Of a stretch of 54,841 bases of DNA, positions 8,361 through 17,130 are shown piece by piece (position 1 is the first letter of the stretch; each line of letters begins with the position of its first letter). The position numbers and the translations under genes were made by a program. A model generated the notes under the pieces. That model was not told where the DNA came from. It saw nothing but the letters and a program-made list of their open reading frames with translations, and searched no databases. The DNA is taken from the NCBI GenBank assembly GCA_035651635.1, contig DASRFK010000341.1, positions 1 through 54,841 on the forward strand, in the 5' to 3' direction. Origin of the DNA: JANXQE01 sp035651635 (lineage in GTDB: Bacteria; Verrucomicrobiota; Verrucomicrobiia; Limisphaerales; UBA8199).

Positions 8361-8663
8361 AATTTCAATGCTTTGAATCTTTGAATGGTTTTGGAAACTC
8401 AAGCGTGTCCAACCCCACTGCCGGCTGGTTCAGGGTTGAACCCCGCTTGAATCTTCGGCTACAGCCGGACTTTAGATGCATAGCGAAAAATGGGAAGTGT
8501 TTTTATTGCGGCGAGAGAGGACCGTGCAGCCTGCAAGCAATTATCTCCTATTAAGATCTGGTAACGGTTCAAAAGAATTTGCCCGGTACAGTTCCAAATC
8601 CCAAACCCGAATGCCGAATCAGAAAGCCGCGAGAAGTCGCCAGAGGCACAAAATTGGAATGGC
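8361..8663. other. Intergenic gap between the beta-repeat protein and GH95
   Basis: No gene seen. A short hairpin GGTTCA-GGGT-TGAACC lies at about 8429-8444. Both flanking genes point left, so this gap must hold the promoter of the downstream beta-repeat protein gene, but no clear promoter was recognised. Confidence 0.4.
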
Positions 8664-10892
8664 TTACCGCGTCTCGGACAAGTCGCCCGCGAAGCGCTTG
8701 GTTTTGCCTGGTTTGAGTTGGAAATCCACAACTTTGGCGCCGTAACGCAATCGCCCTGATTGGCCGCCGACGCTGCGCACGACCGCGCTCGTGAGTTGGC
8801 TGTCTTTCCAATCGAGATCCACCTCGAAGCCGCCGCGGGCTCGCAGGCCCTTAACCGAACCGCTTGGCCACTCAACGGGCAATGCCGGAAGGAGTTCGAG
8901 TTCGCCGGCCTGGCTCTGAAGGACCACCTCGCACAGGCCGGCGGTAATGCCGAAATTGCCGTCCATCTGCACGGGAGGATGCAGTCCAAACAGATTGGGG
9001 CTGGTGTTCCGCGCGGAAAACAATTCCTGCAACATGCGATGAGCGCTTTCGGCATCATGCAATCGAGCGTACAGGGCGCAACGCCAGGCGAACGACCATT
9101 CCCGGACATCGCTGTCCGGAGCGATTCCACGCGCGTCGAGTGAGACTTTAGCTGCGGCGGCGAGCGCTGGGGTTTTCGTGAGCGTGATTTGCGCGCCCGG
9201 GTATACCGCGAACAGGTGCGAAGTGTGGCGATGATGGTCCCTGGGCGTGTCCAACTCCGGGCTGCCAGGAACGACATTTGTTCCCTTCTTTTCTGTCATC
9301 CATTCGAGCAACTGGCCCCAACTGCCAACGCCGGGTGTAACCAAGCCATTGCGCATAGCCGCGATTTTGTCCCGGTAAACCTTGTCAGTCTCGAGGAGGT
9401 CGCAGGCGCGCACATAATTGTTAAACAGGTCCCAAACAATTTCCTGGTTGTAGCTCACGCCATCCTCGTCGGGGCCGTGCTCGGGCGACCATCCATTCGG
9501 GATGACGTAGCGGCCATCAGGAAGCTGTTTCAAATGGTCTTCCCAATACTCGCATGTTTCTTTGAGCACCGGGTAAGCCACTGACTCAAGAAAATTCCGG
9601 TCCAGGGTGAAGGCGTAGTGTTCCCAAAAATGCTGGCAATACCAGGCATTGGCGGTTTTATCCCATTTCCAACCCATGCCTCCGGTGATGTTGTGCGAGG
9701 TGCGCACGGCAAAGCCGCGGCGGGTTGGCTCGCCCGAGGGGCGGCTAAGCTCGCTCGCCTGAGCAGTCGCCTTACGCCAGTCTGGGATTTGGCTGGTGAC
9801 GAGATCAAAGAGAGGAAGGTGGCACTCGGGCAGATTGGCTACTTCGGCCGGCCAATAATTCATCTGGATGTTAATATTGGCGTGGTAATCGCAATGCCAG
9901 GGCGGATCGTTCGAATCGTTCCAAAGCCCCTGCAAGTTGGCGGGCAAACCTCCGGGTCGGGAACAGGAAATGAGCAAGTACCGGCCGTACTGAAAGAGCA
10001 ACTCTTCGAGTTCCGGATCAACCACCTTGGCGGCTTCGACCTTGCGGCGGTCTGTGGACATAGCGCGTTGAGCGTCCGAGGAGCGGCCCAGGTCCAATGC
10101 CACACGACTGAACAGGGGTTGAAAATCCCGCACGTGCTTGGTCTTGAGGTTCGCATAACCCTCTTCCGCAGCCTTCTGTAGTTGCGCGGAAATTTGCTCA
10201 TGCGGGGCTCGCCTGCGAAAATGAGCGGCGGCGTTCATGGCGTAGTCCGTTCCAGCCCCGACCAGGAGCACGATGCTGTCGCAGTGGTTCAGCACGAGTG
10301 CGCCTTCGCGAGCCTCAACCGTTCCGCCTTGCGGCAGGACAACGACTTGCCACTCATATCGGAGGCCGTTGCCCAATTGCCCTTGGACGAATAATCGATT
10401 GGTGTTCGCTATGGCAACGGCGCCGTGTGAGTCCTTTAAATCGACGGTTCCGCTGTATTGCCCCGGTTTGTCGGCGGTAAATGACGCCACCAGCACCCCC
10501 GCCGGGTGACTGCAAAAGACTTCCCGCTGAAAGCGCGCACCGCCTGACTCGTATTGCACTCGCGCTATTGCGTCGCCGAGGTCCAACTCGCGGCGATAGC
10601 CGGCAACTCCAGTCGGCTGCCCCAGATGCACACGCACTTCTCCCAGCACCTGATAAGCCCCCATTTTGTCGTAATCGCCGGAAGGATTATCGTCTCCCGT
10701 CCACAGGCTATCCTCATTCAGCACCAGCCGTTCCTCGTTCACGCCGCCCAGAATGAGCGCCCCCAAGCGCCCGTTCCCCACGGGCAAGGCTTCGGTCATC
10801 GTGTGCTCGGCTGGTTGAGAATACCAGAGCAGATCCCTGGCCCAAGTGAACGCCGGCGCCAATATCAGTACGAGAATAAGAACACATTTCAC
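8664..10892 (-). CDS. Secreted GH95 alpha-L-fucosidase
   Basis: Glycoside hydrolase family 95, which removes terminal alpha-1,2-linked L-fucose (some members act on L-galactose) by an inverting mechanism. The 742-residue protein has a signal peptide (residues 1-18, VLILVLILAPAFTWA) and the family opening LLWYSQPAEHTMTEALPVGN with GRLGALILGG. Residues matching the catalytic set of characterised GH95 enzymes are present: Asn339 and Asn341 in YHANINIQMNYWPAE, the general acid Glu471 in NGWSPEHGPDEDG, and Asp644 in QMDGNFGITAG. Length and order (beta domain, linker helices, alpha-barrel, C-terminal beta domain) fit an intact enzyme. The start is GTG at 10892. It stands alone; together with the GH27 and GH67N-like enzymes it points to growth on plant or algal polysaccharides. 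Confidence 0.92.
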   Translation of the reverse strand: MKCVLILVLILAPAFTWARDLLWYSQPAEHTMTEALPVGNGRLGALILGGVNEERLVLNEDSLWTGDDNPSGDYDKMGAYQVLGEVRVHLGQPTGVAGYRRELDLGDAIARVQYESGGARFQREVFCSHPAGVLVASFTADKPGQYSGTVDLKDSHGAVAIANTNRLFVQGQLGNGLRYEWQVVVLPQGGTVEAREGALVLNHCDSIVLLVGAGTDYAMNAAAHFRRRAPHEQISAQLQKAAEEGYANLKTKHVRDFQPLFSRVALDLGRSSDAQRAMSTDRRKVEAAKVVDPELEELLFQYGRYLLISCSRPGGLPANLQGLWNDSNDPPWHCDYHANINIQMNYWPAEVANLPECHLPLFDLVTSQIPDWRKATAQASELSRPSGEPTRRGFAVRTSHNITGGMGWKWDKTANAWYCQHFWEHYAFTLDRNFLESVAYPVLKETCEYWEDHLKQLPDGRYVIPNGWSPEHGPDEDGVSYNQEIVWDLFNNYVRACDLLETDKVYRDKIAAMRNGLVTPGVGSWGQLLEWMTEKKGTNVVPGSPELDTPRDHHRHTSHLFAVYPGAQITLTKTPALAAAAKVSLDARGIAPDSDVREWSFAWRCALYARLHDAESAHRMLQELFSARNTSPNLFGLHPPVQMDGNFGITAGLCEVVLQSQAGELELLPALPVEWPSGSVKGLRARGGFEVDLDWKDSQLTSAVVRSVGGQSGRLRYGAKVVDFQLKPGKTKRFAGDLSETR

Positions 10893-11001
10893 TACTAAGC
10901 CTGATTGAAAAGGGAGAATGCCCGCTTGGCAAATGCAAACGTCGCCTTCGCAGCGTAGCGGCGCCTCGGCAGAGCGCCGTGACGGAGACCGCGAAATCTC
11001 T

Positions 11002-11032
11002 AACCGCGAATGAACGCGAATGAACGCGAATG
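11002..11032. repeat. Short tandem of GCGAATGAAC
   Basis: Nearly three copies of the 10-mer GCGAATGAAC follow TAACC. A related sequence in the other orientation is at 36587-36620 (TTCGCGTTCATTGGCGGTTA), so this is one unit of a dispersed non-coding repeat. It sits exactly at the left edge of the purU remnant and may mark the break point that truncated it. Confidence 0.55.
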
Positions 11033-11039
11033 GGAGATG

Positions 11040-11389
11040 GCCCTCGGGCTGGTAGATGCAGTTTGGTACCCGTTCGGAGCGGCGGTTTTAAAAACAAAAT
11101 CATCAACATTCATCCGTCGCTACTACCGAGTTTTCCCGGCCCCCAAGCATATCGCCAAGCCTATGAGCGCGGCGTAAAGATAATCGGGGTTTCGGCCCAT
11201 TTTGTAACGATGCATTTGGATGAAGGGCCGATTATCGCACAGGGTAGTTTCGCGGTGAAACCACACATGACACTCAAGGAGATTGTCGCCGCGGGGCAGA
11301 AGCTCGAAGCCAAAACGCTGGTGCGGGCCGTCAAGCTGCACCTGACAAAGAGGCTGGATGTGTTTTGGGGTGTGGTGAAAGAAGTCTGA
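11040..11389 (+). pseudogene. purU: Remnant of formyltetrahydrofolate deformylase (purU), C-terminal third only
   Basis: Residues encoded from about 11090 to 11389 read KNKIINIHPSLLPSF, AYERGVKIIGVSAHFVT, LDEGPIIAQ and LVRAVKLHL, the C-terminal third of PurU, which hydrolyses 10-formyl-THF to formate and THF. A full PurU has about 285 residues; here the ACT domain and the first part of the formyltransferase domain are gone. Just upstream (11045-11062) the sequence still resembles the LARYMQ codons of the family but in another frame with a TAG, so a frameshift lies near 11085. An open frame from 11030 exists, yet the protein would lack most of its folate site. The retained PurU-like stretch favours PurU over PurN. 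Confidence 0.78.
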
Positions 11390-11429
11390 CAAGCTGGCCA
11401 ATTCACGGCCGCAATGGTAGCTTGGTCGC

Positions 11430-12464
11430 GTGAGCTGTCTTCTCATTGGGTTCGTGGGCGCATTGCTGGCAACCAACCAGCCGGCGGCGGTCAGCGATCT
11501 TTTACAGCAGAGCACCGGCATCTCGCTCAAGGCGCCCAATGCCAGTACAAACGACCCGGTCGAAAAGGAATTGGATGGGATCCTCGAGCAGGACGATGCC
11601 GCGCAGGCCGAGGTGGATAAATGGCTGCAAGACAATGCCGGTTTTGCAAGCAAAGGGGCTGAAGTCCCCCGTGAGGAAATGCGCCGGCGCATCCAGAAAC
11701 GGCTGGAACCCGTGAGCCAGGCTTACCAGAAGTTCATTGAACAACATCCCACGAACTCGCGCGCGCGCGTGGCCTATGCCAGCTTTCTCGGGGATACCAA
11801 AAGTGAAGACGCGGCGGAAGAGCAACTGGAGAAAGCCCTGGCGATCGACACAAACAATCCGGCGATCTATAACAATCTCGCCAACATTTACGGACACCAT
11901 GGCCCGGTGAAAAAGGCGTTCGACTATTATGCCCGGGCACTGCAGCTCAACCCGAACGAGCCGGTGTATTACCACAACCTGGGCACGACGGTTTTCCTTT
12001 TCCGCAAGGATGCCCAGGAATTTTACGGCATTGACGAGCAGCAGGTCTTTAATAAGGCCTTCGAACTGTATAGCAATGCAATGCGGCTCGAACCAAACGA
12101 CTTTCCCCTGGCATCGGATGTCGCGCAGACCTACTACGGGGTGCACCCGTTTCGACCGCAGGACGCACTGCAGGCCTGGACGAACGCCTTACAATTGGCG
12201 CACGACGAGGTCGAGCGGGAGGGCGTCTACATTCACCTCGCGCGAATCAGTATTATGTCGCAGCATTTTGATGAAGCACGCGCGATCCTCCAGAGCGTTA
12301 CGAATGACGTGTACACCGATCTCAAGAGCCGGGTAGCGCGCAATCTGGAAGAGCGCCAGAAGGCAGCCCAGGGTTCAAATGCTGTGCCTGCCACAGTCGA
12401 AAAGGCCAGTGCCGAGCCAACGACAGTGGTTCCGAAAGGACAGCCCCCACCCAAAGACGAATAA
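11430..12464 (+). CDS. Tetratricopeptide-repeat protein
   Basis: A 344-residue protein with a short hydrophobic N-terminus (MSCLLIGFVGALLATNQ) that could be a weak signal peptide, a charged region with Asp/Glu-rich helices (residues 45-95), then at least three TPR units from about residue 100: AYQKFIEQHPTNSRARVAYA, QLEKALAIDTNNPAIYNNLA and YYARALQLNPNEPVYYHNLG, followed by further helical pairs (AFELYSNAMRLEPNDFPLAS and ALQAWTNALQLAHDEVER). The C-terminus is a Pro/Lys/Ala-rich tail. TPRs mediate protein contacts; no enzyme domain is present. The start is GTG at 11430, 40 bp after the purU remnant. It converges on modC with a 14-bp gap. Confidence 0.85.
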   Translation: MSCLLIGFVGALLATNQPAAVSDLLQQSTGISLKAPNASTNDPVEKELDGILEQDDAAQAEVDKWLQDNAGFASKGAEVPREEMRRRIQKRLEPVSQAYQKFIEQHPTNSRARVAYASFLGDTKSEDAAEEQLEKALAIDTNNPAIYNNLANIYGHHGPVKKAFDYYARALQLNPNEPVYYHNLGTTVFLFRKDAQEFYGIDEQQVFNKAFELYSNAMRLEPNDFPLASDVAQTYYGVHPFRPQDALQAWTNALQLAHDEVEREGVYIHLARISIMSQHFDEARAILQSVTNDVYTDLKSRVARNLEERQKAAQGSNAVPATVEKASAEPTTVVPKGQPPPKDE

Positions 12465-12478
12465 GACCGGCTGTCGCT

Positions 12479-13567
12479 TCAACGCGGGATCAGGTGAATC
12501 TGCGGGGCTTTGACCAGCGCCAACACAGCGTCGCCAGGCTTGAGCCCCAATTGCTCGCACGCGTTTTTCGTCAGGAGCGCGGTCAGCGCAAAGCCGCAAT
12601 TCAAGCCAACGCGCACGACGGGTCCTTCCGGGCTAAGCGCAGTCACGACTGCTGAGAGCGCGTTGCGGGAACTGCTCCGAACGGGGTCGCCTTTCACCAG
12701 GACCACATCCTCGGCGCGGATGCACACATACACTTCGGTTCCGGCCGCCAAAGGCGGATGCAAAGAGATAAGCTTGCTCTGACCGGCGGCCACAGTCACC
12801 AAACCCTGTGCCGACTCCAGCACGAGGCCTGGTTGAACCGTTTCCATGGAAACCACCCCCGCCACCGCCAGGTTAGCTGGACGGCTGAAGACTTCCGGCA
12901 CGGATCCTTGCTGAACGGCGCGCCCGGCGTCCATGACGATCAGTTGGTCGCCCAGGGCGAGCGCCTCGGTCCGTTCGTGTGTTACCAGGATTGTGGGAAT
13001 GCCCAACGCCTTCAACCACTGCCGCAAATCGCCCCGCAGCCGTTCGCGGGTAGGGGCGTCCAAGGCAGAAAGCGGTTCATCCAGCAGCAACAGGCGCGGG
13101 CGGCGAACGAGCGCTCGCGCCAATGCCACGCGCTGGCGCTCGCCACCGGATAATTCTCTCGGCCGCCGTTGTTCCAGGCCGAGCAGACCAAGCCATTCGA
13201 CCAGTTGGCGCACCCGATCCTGGCGTTGGCCGCGCGGCTTGCCATTCAGCGCATAGCCGATGTTTTGCTCGACCGACAGATGGGGAAACAAGGCGTAGTC
13301 CTGGGGAACAAAGCCAACCCCACGGCGCTGCGGAGGCAGCATTGTGCGGCTATGCGCGTCCAGCCAAAGTTCGTCCCCGAACCGGATGATTCCTTGCTCG
13401 GGACGCTCCAGTCCGGCCAGGCAGCGCAGCACGGTCGTCTTGCCGGAACCCGAGGCGCCAAATAGAACGGTGGTTGTACCCGGGCCGGCAGTTTTCAGAT
13501 CCTCGACTTCAATGCGCGGGCCAGCGGGATAACTCTTGCGGAATGTGGCGTGAAGGTCAGCGCTCAT
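12479..13567 (-). CDS. modC: Molybdate ABC transporter ATP-binding protein ModC
   Basis: ATPase that powers molybdate import with ModB and ModA. The chosen start, ATG at 13567, overlaps the modB stop by 4 bp (ATGA), and gives 362 residues; the same frame stays open far upstream inside modB but that part is a shadow. Walker A GASGSGKTT, Q-loop VPQDYALFPH, signature LSGGERQRVALARAL, Walker B RLLLLDEPLSALD and the switch His in ILVTHERTEAL are all present. The region after ~residue 235 carries the C-terminal regulatory part; the last ~65 residues (SSSRNALSAVVTALSPEGPV to PQIHLIPR) are a molybdate-type TOBE domain. The N-terminal strand order is slightly short, but the enzyme appears intact. Confidence 0.92.
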   Translation of the reverse strand: MSADLHATFRKSYPAGPRIEVEDLKTAGPGTTTVLFGASGSGKTTVLRCLAGLERPEQGIIRFGDELWLDAHSRTMLPPQRRGVGFVPQDYALFPHLSVEQNIGYALNGKPRGQRQDRVRQLVEWLGLLGLEQRRPRELSGGERQRVALARALVRRPRLLLLDEPLSALDAPTRERLRGDLRQWLKALGIPTILVTHERTEALALGDQLIVMDAGRAVQQGSVPEVFSRPANLAVAGVVSMETVQPGLVLESAQGLVTVAAGQSKLISLHPPLAAGTEVYVCIRAEDVVLVKGDPVRSSSRNALSAVVTALSPEGPVVRVGLNCGFALTALLTKNACEQLGLKPGDAVLALVKAPQIHLIPR

Positions 13568-14241
13568 CGCTTGTGGCGCAATAGCAGTATTTCCCCCAGG
13601 AGGACAGCCATGAATGCCAGGCAAACCGAGACACCAGCCAGGGCCCAGGCATGCGCATCCTCGCCGAGTTGGACGTGCTGGTAAACAGCGACCGAGATAG
13701 TAGTCGTTTGGCCGAGAATGTTCCCCGCCACCATAATGGTTGCTCCAAATTCCCCCAGCGCACGCGCGAAGGCGAGCAACATGCCGCCCAGCACGCCGCG
13801 CTTGGCCAGGGGCAGAGTAATAGTAAAAAAAATACGCCATTCGCTGGCGCCCAGGGTGCGGGCAATTTGCTCGAAGGCGGGGTTGACGTCCTCGAATGCC
13901 GTTCGCGCCGCCCGCACCAGCAATGGCAAAGACATGATTGACAGCGCGCAGAGCACTGCCCGCCAGGTGAAGACCACGTCCAACCCGAACCAGTTGTAGA
14001 GCCATCGGCCGATCGGTCCCCACCGACCAAACAACTTGAGCAAAGCCAGACCTGTCACCACCGGAGGCAAAACCAGGGGCAGCGTCACTACGGTTTCAAG
14101 CAGGGCCTTGCCGCGCCAGGACAATCTTGCCAGGCACCACGCTACTGCGAGCCCGAATGGCAGAATCAGCAACGTGCTTAGCACCGCCATTCTGGCAGTG
14201 AAGCCCACCACTTGCCATTCCTCGCGAGTCATGGAGGTCAT
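13564..14241 (-). CDS. modB: Molybdate ABC transporter permease ModB
   Basis: Inner-membrane channel subunit of the molybdate importer. The 225-residue protein has about five membrane segments (first at residues 13-37, FTARMAVLSTLLILPFGLAV) and the family blocks TLPLVLPPVVTGLALL near residue 55 and the EAA loop EQIARTLGASEWRIFF with ITLPLAKRGVLGG, which docks on ModC. Length matches ModB. It is the first gene of a two-gene unit with modC, translationally coupled through the ATGA overlap. modA, normally upstream of modB, is not here but at 2406-3170 on the other strand. The start ATG at 14241 has another ATG at codon 4. Confidence 0.94.
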   Translation of the reverse strand: MTSMTREEWQVVGFTARMAVLSTLLILPFGLAVAWCLARLSWRGKALLETVVTLPLVLPPVVTGLALLKLFGRWGPIGRWLYNWFGLDVVFTWRAVLCALSIMSLPLLVRAARTAFEDVNPAFEQIARTLGASEWRIFFTITLPLAKRGVLGGMLLAFARALGEFGATIMVAGNILGQTTTISVAVYQHVQLGEDAHAWALAGVSVCLAFMAVLLGEILLLRHKR

Positions 14242-14321
14242 CAGGAATAGCCGGAAGCCTTCCGGTTAGGAAGTCGAGAGTCTGCGCTACCGTGAAGGTG
14301 GCAGCCTGCCATCGGAGCGAA

Positions 14322-14942
14322 TCACTTCGTAGATTTGCCTGCTCGGGCGGAAATGAATTTTTCGACGTATTTGCCGATCAAATCTGCTTCAAGATTAACC
14401 TGGTCTCCGACTTTCCTTTGACGCAGCGCGGTGACTTCGTAGGTGTGTGGGATAATCCAGATCCGGAAGCCCTTTTTCTGAACCTCGGCCACGGTGAGGC
14501 TGATGCCATCGACCGCGATTGAGCCCTTGAAAACGAGATAGCGCATGACTTCTGCCGGCGCGCTAATGTCCAGCACGTGGTCCTCCCCCTGGCGTTCCCA
14601 ACGGGTTATGGTTCCGGTACCGTCGATATGGCCGGTGACGAAATGTCCTCCCAAGTTGCCGTCCGCGCGCAAAGGCCGCTCGAGGTTCACCAACGAGCCC
14701 GGGGCCGCAAACTGCAGGTTCGTGCGGTTCCAGGTTTCTCTCAGCAAATCGAACTGAGCCAGCCTGCCGGTGCGGCCGGATTTCAGCTTAACCACGGTCA
14801 GGCAACAGCCGTTGACGGCGAGACTGTCCCCGGGTTTCAAGCCCTGACCGCAGCGGCGCGTCCGAACGTTCAGTTGGATGGACTTGGGCGTCGGTCTGAC
14901 ACCCTCAACAATGCCGGTTTCCTCAACAATTCCCGTGAACAT
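14322..14942 (-). CDS. ribE: Riboflavin synthase, alpha chain
   Basis: Catalyses the dismutation of two 6,7-dimethyl-8-ribityllumazine into riboflavin and 5-amino-6-ribitylamino-uracil, the last step of riboflavin synthesis. Start ATG at 14942 gives the invariant N-terminus MFTGIVEETG; the longer frame to 14987 lies inside ribD. Two lumazine-binding halves are visible: MFTGIVEE to about residue 95 with DSLAVNGCCLTVV, and GGHFVTGHIDGTGTI to the end with IAVDGISLTVAEV and IIPHTYEVTALRQRKVGD. The 206-residue length is normal. It is the last gene of the run nusB-PHP-ftsY-ribD-ribE, 5 bp after ribD. No FMN riboswitch was found. Gene naming varies: this is RibE of Bacillus usage, RibC/RibE in E. 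coli. Confidence 0.95.
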   Translation of the reverse strand: MFTGIVEETGIVEGVRPTPKSIQLNVRTRRCGQGLKPGDSLAVNGCCLTVVKLKSGRTGRLAQFDLLRETWNRTNLQFAAPGSLVNLERPLRADGNLGGHFVTGHIDGTGTITRWERQGEDHVLDISAPAEVMRYLVFKGSIAVDGISLTVAEVQKKGFRIWIIPHTYEVTALRQRKVGDQVNLEADLIGKYVEKFISARAGKSTK

Positions 14943-14947
14943 GGTAT

Positions 14948-16075
14948 CTACTTTGGGCTCTTTCCGATTCTGGCCTGCAAAAGCCAATCAGCGCCGACCC
15001 TGGTCCACTCGACCTCGCTTAGCGCCAAGGAATCGTCCAATCCTCTGGCGCCGCCGCCGGCGACGGCTTTGCGGGCGCTGGCACCGCCAAGGATTTTCGG
15101 GGCATAAAAAAAAGCTATTCGCTGGGCGAGTTCACCGAGCAGAAAGGAGGCGTTGATTTCTCCGCCGCCCTCGACCAGCAGGCTGGTAACTTCTTCGCTT
15201 CCCATCTTGTGTAGCAACCACGGCAAGTTGATTTTGCCTTCCCGTGCGGGCGCCACTAGCACGCGGGCTGTTTTGGCCAGTTCCCGCAATTTTCTCTTAG
15301 GTGCCTGTTTGCTGACGACGATGGTCGTCAGGGGCGCAAATTTGTCAGTGACCACTTTGGCCGTTAGCGGGGTGCGTGCCAGCGTATCCAGTACGAACCT
15401 TCGGAGGCCTGGCCGTTTGGCCGCCGCGCGTTTCTTTTGCAAGCGCACCGTAAGTTCCGGATCGTCCGACAGGATGGTATTGATGCCGACTAAAATCGCG
15501 TCTACAGCCTGCCGCAGTTCCATGCCGCGGGCGCGGGCGGCTTTGCCCGTGATCCATTTGGAATCACCGGTCCGGGTGGCGATCTTCCCATCCAGAGTCA
15601 TGGCGGTCTTGACAATGACGAACGGGCGGCGTCGCGTGATCCAGAAATTGAAAGCGTCATTCAAACGCTGGCATTGTTGCGCCAGAACGCCCTCAGTGAC
15701 CTTCAGGCCGGCACGGCGCAAAGCGATTAGGCCGGCGCCGGCATGGACCGGATTGGGATCGACGGCTCCGACGATGACGCGGCGAATGCCGGCCGAAATA
15801 ATGGCTTCGGTGCACGGCGGGGTGCGCCCATGCGTGCAACACGGTTCCAGCGTAACATACAAGCTGGCTCCCTTTGGAGAACGTCGGTGGCGTTCGGCAT
15901 CACCCAGCGCCTCGATTTCCGCATGGGCCTGCCCGGCGCGCGTATGCCAGCCGCGGCCAATGACTCGATTATGCTTAACCAGCACCGAACCTACCATTGG
16001 ATTGGGTGAAGTAGTGCCAAAACCGCGCTCGGCCAGCCGGAGAGCCAGGCGCATGTATTTGAGGTCGGCATCCAT
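14948..16075 (-). CDS. ribD: Bifunctional riboflavin deaminase/reductase RibD
   Basis: Second and third steps of riboflavin synthesis: deaminates diaminohydroxyphosphoribosylamino-pyrimidine and reduces the ribose side chain with NADPH. 375 residues. The deaminase half has the zinc site His51-Ala-Glu53 (GQAHAEIEAL) and Cys79/Cys88 (EPCCTHGRTPPC), plus SPNPMVGSVLV near the start. The reductase half begins around residue 155 with RRRPFVIVKTAMTLDGKIAT, followed by WITGKAARA, DAILVGINTILSDDPELTVR and LLVEGGGEINASFL. Both halves are complete. It is 17 bp downstream of ftsY and 5 bp upstream of ribE, so probably co-transcribed with both. The C-terminal Ala/Gly-rich stretch KAVAGGGARGLDDS is typical. 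Confidence 0.96.
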   Translation of the reverse strand: MDADLKYMRLALRLAERGFGTTSPNPMVGSVLVKHNRVIGRGWHTRAGQAHAEIEALGDAERHRRSPKGASLYVTLEPCCTHGRTPPCTEAIISAGIRRVIVGAVDPNPVHAGAGLIALRRAGLKVTEGVLAQQCQRLNDAFNFWITRRRPFVIVKTAMTLDGKIATRTGDSKWITGKAARARGMELRQAVDAILVGINTILSDDPELTVRLQKKRAAAKRPGLRRFVLDTLARTPLTAKVVTDKFAPLTTIVVSKQAPKRKLRELAKTARVLVAPAREGKINLPWLLHKMGSEEVTSLLVEGGGEINASFLLGELAQRIAFFYAPKILGGASARKAVAGGGARGLDDSLALSEVEWTRVGADWLLQARIGKSPK

Positions 16076-16092
16076 TGCGGCCCAGAGGTTGG

Positions 16093-17004
16093 TTAGCGCT
16101 CAAACAGCGCCTGAGCAAACTCCTTGGCCTCGAACGGCTGGAAGTCGTCGGGTTGCTCTCCCAAACCGACAAACTTCACGGGGATTGCCAGTTCCCTTTG
16201 TACGGCGACGACCATGCCACCTTTGCTGGTGCCATCGAGCTTCGTGACCACCAGCCCGGTCAACGGCACGGCTTTATTGAATTCGCGTGCCTGGTTCAAC
16301 GCGTTCATGCCGGTGGTGGCGTCCAGGACCAGCAGGACCTCGTGGGGAGCCTCGGGCAACTGTTTGCTCATCACCCGGTGCACCTTTTGCAGCTCTTGCA
16401 TCAGGTTATGTTTGGTGTGCAAGCGGCCGGCCGTATCCACGAACAGGTAATCGGCATTGCGCGCCTGGGCTGCCGCTACGGCGTCATGTGCCACCGAGGC
16501 GGCATCGGCCCCGTACGCGCCGGCGACGACTTCCACATTTAATCGCTGTCCCCAGAGTTTCAACTGTTCGATGGCTGCGGCCCGGAAGGTGTCACAGGCG
16601 GCCAGTAGAGGCGTTTGGCCACGGCTCCGAACGAGGGATGCAAGCTTGGCGGCCGTTGTGGTTTTGCCGGTGCCATTGACTCCCACAATCGAGACGACGG
16701 TGGTCCCTTTTGGAGCGCGAATGAGCGCGGCTCGTTCCGAAGCCAGGCTGGACTCGACTTCGCGTTGAGCGATGGCAAAGACGTCCGGTCCGCCGCCACC
16801 TTGGGATTCATAGGCTTTCTTGACGGCTTGAACGATATGGGCGGTGGTTTCGACGCCCAGATCGGCGGCAATCAGCGCGGCTTCGAGTTCCTCCAGCGCG
16901 TCGGCTTCAAGTTTGGGAGATCGAGTGACGATCCGTTTGAGCTCATGCGCCAGTTTGCTGTGAGTTTTCTGGAGACCTGCTTTGAATTTATCGAATAATC
17001 CCAT
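16093..17004 (-). CDS. ftsY: Signal recognition particle receptor FtsY
   Basis: SRP-family GTPase that receives ribosome-SRP complexes at the membrane. The 303-residue protein is the short form: it begins MGLFDKFKAGLQKTHSKL, directly with the membrane-targeting amphipathic helix and N domain, with no long acidic A domain. The G domain has G1 GVNGTGKTTTAAKLA, the I-box region DTFRAAAIEQLKLWGQR, G3 DTAGRLHT, G4 TKLDGTSKGG and the closing GLGEQPDDFQPFEAKEF. All GTPase motifs are intact. It lies between the PHP gene (126 bp) and ribD (17 bp); why a secretion factor sits in a riboflavin operon is unclear, but operon mixing of this kind is common in this phylum. Confidence 0.97.
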   Translation of the reverse strand: MGLFDKFKAGLQKTHSKLAHELKRIVTRSPKLEADALEELEAALIAADLGVETTAHIVQAVKKAYESQGGGGPDVFAIAQREVESSLASERAALIRAPKGTTVVSIVGVNGTGKTTTAAKLASLVRSRGQTPLLAACDTFRAAAIEQLKLWGQRLNVEVVAGAYGADAASVAHDAVAAAQARNADYLFVDTAGRLHTKHNLMQELQKVHRVMSKQLPEAPHEVLLVLDATTGMNALNQAREFNKAVPLTGLVVTKLDGTSKGGMVVAVQRELAIPVKFVGLGEQPDDFQPFEAKEFAQALFER

Positions 17005-17130
17005 GACTCAAGGCTGTTGCTTGGTTGCGATGCGGAATTTCCCCACAAGGTTATGAGGGATGCGTCTGGTGCCCCCCCTTGTTCCACGCGGCGATCATAA
17101 TGGTAAGTCTCGCCACCCTGCGCCGACACT

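Noticed and set aside
12479..14023. Long 514-residue open frame reaching from modC into modB
   Set aside because: The first ~150 codons are an out-of-frame shadow of modB; the real ModC begins at the ATG that overlaps the modB stop.
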